Source: Oligoflexus sp. (lineage in GTDB: Bacteria; Bdellovibrionota_B; Oligoflexia; Oligoflexales; Oligoflexaceae). Taken from it: a DNA stretch of 9,496 nt. The position numbers and the translations under genes are program-made. The stretch's first letter is position 1. The number at the start of each line of letters is the position of its first letter. The notes beneath the pieces are model-generated. The model saw only the letters and a list, made by a program, of their open reading frames with translations. It had not been told where the DNA came from and made no database searches. The stretch is from NCBI GenBank assembly GCA_030151925.1, contig JASLCY010000442.1, positions 1 through 9,496 of the forward strand. Direction: 5' to 3'. This document shows positions 6,258 through 9,496 of the stretch, in pieces.

Positions 6258-7370
6258 TCAGATCAGGCTATTAACCAGGTTCTGGCTAGCAGCGGCGCCG
6301 AAGAAGTCAACCGATTGGTCGTTCGCGACTTCGATGGTCTTAACTTTCTTAGAGACGATTTTCTTGGTTTTGGAAACTTCGACCTTTACGATTTTAGCTT
6401 TGCCGTCGACTTTGTCTTGAGCGTATTTAGCCGAGAGCTCTTTGTCGAGTTGGGCAAGTTTTGCTTGGTCCACGTAGAAGATCTTCGAGCCGGCGACGAG
6501 CTTGTCAGGGTTGTCGATTTTGTCGTTTTGACGCCAGATGAGTTTCCAGAGAGAAGAGTTGCCGTAAACTTTGCTCGAGATGGTCGCGAGAGTATCGCCT
6601 TGGCCGACTTGAACTTCCGAACGACCGATGCCTTCATAGGCGGTGGCGAAAGTTTGGGTCTTTTCCGTCAGCTGATAGTAAACGACGTCACCTGGGTAGA
6701 TAAGTTTAGGGTTGGCAAGGCCGGTGAACTCAGCGATCTCGGTCCACTTATTTACGTCACCGTAAATGCGGGCAGCGATCTTCGCCAGGGTGTCACCCTT
6801 TTGCACGATGTAGGACATTTTCGAGCCGAGCTCCGGGAGGCCGGGAGCGACCGCAGCGCCGGCTGCAGGAGCGGCGGCTGGAGCAGCAGCTTGAGCACCT
6901 TCTTGGCCAGCGGCTGGAGCAGCGGCAGCGGCACCATCCTTACCAGCTGAGTTCTGAGCGAGGTTGTCGAAACCTTGCTGCGGCGCAGCGCCGTCAGCCG
7001 CAGCAGCACCCGAACCGCCTGCTTGATTCATTTCGTCGATGATTTGCTGCGTGCCTTCGTCGCCACCCGCTGGCGCGCCGGCGTCGTTCATTGCCGTGCC
7101 TTCAGCGCCCATGGCCGCAGCGTTGCCGCCGTCCGCCTGGTTGCCGAATTCATTGTTGCCAGCAGTAGCGTTGCCATCACCGTTGTTACCGTTGTTGTTG
7201 GCATTGTTACCGTCAGCGTTGTTGCCATCGGCGTCGGCGGCGTTGTTATCGCCTTCCGCCGCGACTTCCTCGTCACCGCCCTCGTCGGAGCTGGCGCAAG
7301 AGATCGTCATAAGGTGAGTGGCCGCGAACAGATACGTGATACCTAGAAACTTCGCCAAACTTCTCTTCAT
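6258..7370 (-). CDS. LysM-domain lipoprotein with Asn/Gly- and Ala/Pro-rich linkers
   Basis: A probable envelope lipoprotein that binds peptidoglycan. In order (370 residues): a signal peptide with MKRSLAKFLG and a hydrophobic core, ending at a lipobox-like TIS-C with Cys25 as the lipidation site (Thr at -3 is slightly atypical); an acidic then Asn/Asp/Gly/Ala-rich tract (about 26-90); an Ala/Pro/Gly-rich linker (about 141-178); LysM domain 1 (about 186-233, YIVQKGDTLAKIAARIYGD); LysM domain 2 (about 251-299, VQVGQGDTLATISSKVYGN); and a lysine-rich tail (about 300-345). The frame is open 32 codons further upstream, but ATG 7370 is chosen: it has AGGGGA 6 bases before it and starts directly with a signal peptide. 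No catalytic domain is present, so it more likely anchors or organises than cuts the wall. It stands alone, convergent with murU and divergent from rsmH. Specific function is unknown. Confidence 0.88.
   Translation of the reverse strand: MKRSLAKFLGITYLFAATHLMTISCASSDEGGDEEVAAEGDNNAADADGNNADGNNANNNGNNGDGNATAGNNEFGNQADGGNAAAMGAEGTAMNDAGAPAGGDEGTQQIIDEMNQAGGSGAAAADGAAPQQGFDNLAQNSAGKDGAAAAAPAAGQEGAQAAAPAAAPAAGAAVAPGLPELGSKMSYIVQKGDTLAKIAARIYGDVNKWTEIAEFTGLANPKLIYPGDVVYYQLTEKTQTFATAYEGIGRSEVQVGQGDTLATISSKVYGNSSLWKLIWRQNDKIDNPDKLVAGSKIFYVDQAKLAQLDKELSAKYAQDKVDGKAKIVKVEVSKTKKIVSKKVKTIEVANDQSVDFFGAAASQNLVNSLI
6837..6950 (-). repeat. Ala/Pro-rich low-complexity linker coding tract
   Basis: This encodes residues about 141-178 of the LysM lipoprotein, with repeated AAAAAP, AAAP and PAAG units just before the first LysM domain. 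Such linkers usually act as flexible spacers through the wall. The DNA is built of near-repeated GCT/GCC/GCA codons and may vary in length between strains. Confidence 0.6.
7122..7250 (-). repeat. Asn/Asp/Gly-rich low-complexity coding tract
   Basis: This encodes residues about 41-83 of the LysM lipoprotein, dominated by short NN-containing units (GNN, ANNN, GNNGDGN) mixed with Ala and Asp. It follows the acidic stretch after the lipidated cysteine and is predicted to be disordered. On the plus strand it reads as imperfect GTTGTT/GTTGCC triplets, a pattern prone to slippage. Confidence 0.65.
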
Positions 7371-7376
7371 GAGATG

Positions 7377-7382
7377 TCCCCT
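7377..7382 (-). promoter_or_regulatory. Ribosome binding site deciding the LysM lipoprotein start
   Basis: Read on the minus strand this is AGGGGA, 6 bases before the ATG at 7370-7368. It supports that start, which gives a clean signal peptide, over the in-frame ATG at 7466. Confidence 0.6.
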
Positions 7383-7468
7383 TTCAGAACCATAGAAACC
7401 ATAAAATCCTCCAATGGACTTTTTCCACTTCCTACCTCGGAAGAAAGAATTCCGTCCTTTAGTCATTT

Positions 7469-7526
7469 AAAATCGATTTCCCTCGCGCCGCAATCGGCAG
7501 AGGTTTCCTTCTACAAAATCGATTTC
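7469..7526. repeat. Two identical 12-base palindromic sites, operator-like
   Basis: AAAATCGATTTC occurs at 7469-7480 and again at 7515-7526, in the same orientation, 46 bases apart start to start. Each contains the perfect 10-base palindrome AAATCGATTT. They lie about 100-155 bases upstream of the LysM start codon, where its promoter is expected. Paired identical palindromes suggest a dimeric transcription factor bound at two sites. No specific regulator is recognised. Confidence 0.5.
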
Positions 7527-7660
7527 ATTAGGGTATTCAGGTGAATTAAGCAGATGCTGTATATTCATTTGAGGAAGACTCATCACGCCTGGTCACGCCC
7601 ATCGCCGCGGGTGATGAATACTCGATCGGCATCACTTCCCCTGTCGCCTGCGCGCCGACA

Positions 7661-7688
7661 TTGACCGCACTCCTCCCGCCCATATAAG
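7661..7688 (+). promoter_or_regulatory. Candidate promoter for rsmH-ftsL-ftsI
   Basis: TTGACC (7661-7666, 5/6 to the -35 consensus) is followed after 16 bases by TATAAG (7683-7688, 5/6 to the -10 consensus). Transcription would begin near 7695, giving a leader of about 80 bases. This is the strongest sigma-70 type pair seen upstream of rsmH and would make rsmH the first gene of its transcript. Confidence 0.6.
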
Positions 7689-7763
7689 CTAGAGATACAG
7701 CCCAAAGACTTTTTTGCGATTGCCCATTGCCTGTCGCTGCATTATGACAAGCCTCCCACAGAA

Positions 7764-7768
7764 GGGAG
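7764..7768 (+). promoter_or_regulatory. Ribosome binding site deciding the rsmH start
   Basis: GGGAG lies 8 bases before the ATG at 7777. It favours that start over the in-frame ATGs at 7714 and 7744, which would add residues without similarity to the family. Confidence 0.6.
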
Positions 7769-7776
7769 AGACTTCT

Positions 7777-8745
7777 ATGATTCCATTCGAGCACATAACC
7801 GTCCTTCGTGAAGAGCTGTTGAATAGTCTCGGTCTAACCGAAGGGGATTACGCAGTCGACTGTACGGCCGGCGGCGGCGGCCACACCCAAGGCCTTCTCG
7901 ATCGGGTCGGACGGACGGGCAAGGTCCTCGCGTTCGATCGTGACCCCTGGGCGCAGGACGTCCTGAGGAAACGCTTCGCGTCTGAGATCGCCTCAGGGCG
8001 CGTGGAATTGATCCAGGAGCCCTTCTCCCGCATTCGGGCCGAACTCGAGGCCAGAGGGCTTTTAGGCCGCATCCAGGGCCTCTGCGCGGACATAGGCGTG
8101 TCTTCGCCGCAGATCGACGCCGCGGAACGCGGTTTCTCCTTCGCCAAGGACGGGCCGCTCGACATGCGGATGGATCAGACCCAGGGTTTGACGGCGGCGA
8201 CGATCGTCAACGAGTGGAGCGAGCAGGAGCTCACGAAGCTGTTCCGCGATTATGGCGAGGATCCTCAGGCGCGGCGCATCGCGCAGGCGATCCTCAAGGA
8301 AAGGGCGCGGCGCCCCTTCGCACGGACCCTTGATCTGGCCGATCTCGTCGCCCAGGCGGTCCACTACAAGGAGCGGAGCCGCAAGCACCCCGCAACCCGC
8401 GTGTTCCAAGCGCTCCGTATCGAAGTGAACGGCGAGCTGAGAGAGCTCGAGACCCTCTTGGGCGATGCCGGAGACGCGATCCGACCGCACGGTCGATGCG
8501 CGATCATCAGCTTCCACTCCCTCGAGGACCGGCTGATCAAAAACGCCTTCAAGGACCTGGCCGAGGGCCATACGAAGCATCTCGATCGCCGCCTGCCCCT
8601 CACTGCAGCCGCGATCGACCGGCTCAAGAGATTCACAATAATCAAGCCATTCCCCATCGTTCCCGGGGAGTTGGAGCTCGAACAGAACCCGCGCAGCCGA
8701 AGCGCGAAACTCAGAGTGATCGAAAAACTGGAGGTGGCCCCGTGA
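7777..8745 (+). CDS. rsmH: 16S rRNA (cytosine(1402)-N(4))-methyltransferase RsmH
   Basis: RsmH (MraW) uses S-adenosylmethionine to methylate N4 of C1402 in 16S rRNA, in the decoding centre of the small subunit. The 322-residue product is close to the usual 310-320. Seen: the family start FEHITVLREELL (4-15), the SAM-binding motif DCTAGGGGHT (28-37), FDRDPWA (53-59), DIGVSSPQID (105-114), GPLDMRMD (126-133), HPATRVFQALRIEVN (204-218) and the highly conserved ISFHSLEDR (244-252). The start at 7777 fits the family N-terminus and has a good ribosome binding site. It opens a division cluster, with ftsL following by a GTGA overlap. mraZ, the common upstream partner, is not present in this window. 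Confidence 0.97.
   Translation: MIPFEHITVLREELLNSLGLTEGDYAVDCTAGGGGHTQGLLDRVGRTGKVLAFDRDPWAQDVLRKRFASEIASGRVELIQEPFSRIRAELEARGLLGRIQGLCADIGVSSPQIDAAERGFSFAKDGPLDMRMDQTQGLTAATIVNEWSEQELTKLFRDYGEDPQARRIAQAILKERARRPFARTLDLADLVAQAVHYKERSRKHPATRVFQALRIEVNGELRELETLLGDAGDAIRPHGRCAIISFHSLEDRLIKNAFKDLAEGHTKHLDRRLPLTAAAIDRLKRFTIIKPFPIVPGELELEQNPRSRSAKLRVIEKLEVAP
8730..8735 (+). promoter_or_regulatory. Strong ribosome binding site for ftsL (GTG start)
   Basis: GGAGGT, a near-perfect anti-16S match, lies inside the last codons of rsmH, 6 bases before the GTG at 8742. It fixes the ftsL start on a GTG codon. Confidence 0.8.
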
Positions 8746-9014
8746 AATCATTTTTGAAGAAACTTTGGTATCAAGCTCCGCTCGCAATTCTTGCTACACT
8801 ATTCGGAGTCGCAAGCTTAAAGGCCTACGTCCGTATCCAAACCACGCTGATTGGCTACAAGATCGGGCAATATAAGCAAATGGAATCAGAACTGCTGGAG
8901 ACGCAGAGCACGCTGAAGATGGAGCTCGCTAAGATCACCACCAAGCAGAATCTTATGCAGACCTCCTCCGTGCCTAAGGACCAGCAAAAAAGTGAAGGCT
9001 GGGCGGTGCATTGA
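8742..9014 (+). CDS. ftsL: Cell division protein FtsL-like
   Basis: A small single-pass inner-membrane protein that, with FtsB and FtsQ, forms the divisome subcomplex controlling FtsW-FtsI. The 90-residue product has a short basic cytoplasmic N-terminus (KSFLKK), one membrane helix (about 12-30, APLAILATLFGVASLKAYV) and a predicted periplasmic coiled coil (about 36-75, including MESELLETQSTLKMELAKI). Sequence identity in FtsL is always low; the call rests on length, topology and the conserved position between rsmH and ftsI. It starts with GTG in the GTGA overlap with the rsmH stop, behind a strong GGAGGT site, and its own stop overlaps the next start (TTGA). Confidence 0.85.
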   Translation: MKSFLKKLWYQAPLAILATLFGVASLKAYVRIQTTLIGYKIGQYKQMESELLETQSTLKMELAKITTKQNLMQTSSVPKDQQKSEGWAVH

Positions 9015-9496
9015 AAATCCAAACCCTGAAGCAGCTCTGGAAGCGCGGGACGCGTCCCAACCAGGCGGTCGAATCGTTCCGCTCGCAGAGGAGCAAGGTC
9101 CTGAGCGTCACCTTCTTCGTCGTCTTCGGAGCCGTCGCCATCAGGGCCACCACGATCCAGGTCTTCTCGCCTAGCGCCGCCACCCTCGAGAACCTGGCCC
9201 GCCGCCAGTACCAATCCAAGATCGATCTCGCGCCCTACCGGGGCAATATCTACGACCGCCGCGGCGAACCCCTGGCGATCAGCATCCGCCGCCCTTCCCT
9301 CTATATCAATCCGCGCGTCTTCAATCCCAGCGCGGCTGAGATGAAAAAGCTCGCCCGCATCCTCAATATGCCCCTGGCGAAGGTGAAAGACATCGCCGAC
9401 CGCAAGAACTACTTCGCCTGGCTCGCCCGCAGGGTCGAACGCGCCCAGGCGGATCAAGTGAACGAGCTGAAGATCGACGGCCTCTGGGAAATCACC
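9011..9496 (+). CDS. ftsI: Division-specific class B penicillin-binding protein FtsI (PBP3), 3' truncated by window
   Basis: FtsI is the septal peptidoglycan transpeptidase partnered with FtsW. Only the first 162 residues are in the window. Seen: a basic cytoplasmic tail (1-28), one membrane helix (about 30-50, VLSVTFFVVFGAVAIRATTIQ), then the pedestal domain with the hallmark YRGNIYDRRGEPLAIS (76-91) and YFAWLARRVERAQADQV, a stretch typical of class B enzymes. The SxxK, SxN and KTG catalytic motifs lie beyond the end. The start is TTG 9011: the only other start-like codon after the preceding in-frame stop (8993-8995) is a CTG, and TTG makes a four-base TTGA overlap with the ftsL stop. The ribosome binding site is weak (GAAGG 12 bases upstream), so translation probably depends on coupling to ftsL. 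Confidence 0.92.
   Translation, partial: MKIQTLKQLWKRGTRPNQAVESFRSQRSKVLSVTFFVVFGAVAIRATTIQVFSPSAATLENLARRQYQSKIDLAPYRGNIYDRRGEPLAISIRRPSLYINPRVFNPSAAEMKKLARILNMPLAKVKDIADRKNYFAWLARRVERAQADQVNELKIDGLWEIT

Larger units (their letters stand above)
7371..7776. other. Divergent intergenic region between the LysM gene and rsmH
   Basis: These 406 bases hold no convincing gene. The LysM-proximal part (7371-7560) is AT-rich and contains two identical palindromes. The middle has a 7-base inverted repeat, TCATCAC at 7580-7586 and GTGATGA at 7611-7617, with a 24-base loop. The rsmH-proximal part has a good promoter (7661-7688) and an ~80-base leader. mraZ, which often precedes rsmH in this cluster, is absent here, and no remnant of it was seen. 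A minus-strand open frame through 7546-7794 resembles no protein known to me and overlaps the rsmH start. Confidence 0.5.

Noticed and set aside
7546..7794. Minus-strand open frame of 82 codons in the LysM-rsmH gap
   Set aside because: Its start lies inside rsmH, it crosses the rsmH promoter and leader, and the translation resembles no family I recognise.

Overview
The window looks like chromosomal DNA from a Gram-negative proteobacterium of moderately high GC content. It carries a sigma-32 type factor with an intact RpoH box, a lipoprotein signal peptide, the AmgK/MurU cell-wall recycling pair and the rsmH-ftsL-ftsI start of a division and cell wall cluster. The RpoH sequence and the low-complexity LysM lipoprotein suggest the Bdellovibrionota or a neighbouring former-deltaproteobacterial lineage. 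That placement is inference from remembered family resemblance, not a search. No transposase, integrase, tRNA, rRNA or CRISPR array was seen.

Layout. Bases 1-1911 (+) hold a Rep-like UvrD-family DNA helicase whose N-terminus (Walker A) lies outside the window. It meets rpoH (2789-1908, -) tail to tail, and the two stop codons overlap. A divergent lipid kinase of the diacylglycerol kinase family (2832-3764, +) starts only 42 bases from rpoH, so the best rpoH promoter lies inside the kinase coding sequence. A new promoter with a perfect TATAAT box follows at 3771-3799. It precedes amgK (3828 or 4014 to 5048) and a murU-like nucleotidyltransferase (5045-5983), which are coupled by an ATGA overlap. 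A 274-base gap without genes separates murU from a convergent LysM lipoprotein (7370-6258, -). A 406-base intergenic region (7371-7776) carries two identical palindromes near the LysM gene and a good promoter near rsmH. rsmH (7777-8745), ftsL (8742-9014) and ftsI (9011 to beyond the window end) are joined by GTGA and TTGA overlaps.

How the genes fit together. Most of the right two thirds concerns peptidoglycan. AmgK phosphorylates the anomeric carbon of recovered MurNAc (and GlcNAc), and MurU converts MurNAc-1-P to UDP-MurNAc, bypassing early de novo synthesis. The LysM protein probably sits on the wall as a lipoprotein. FtsL and FtsI belong to the septal synthesis machinery. rpoH (heat-shock transcription) and the helicase (replication restart and clearing proteins from DNA) are ordinary housekeeping genes. 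No clearly new multi-gene system is visible. The most interesting points are regulatory: promoter-in-gene architecture, twin palindromes, an inverted repeat around a start codon, and the uncertain leader or N-terminal extension of amgK.
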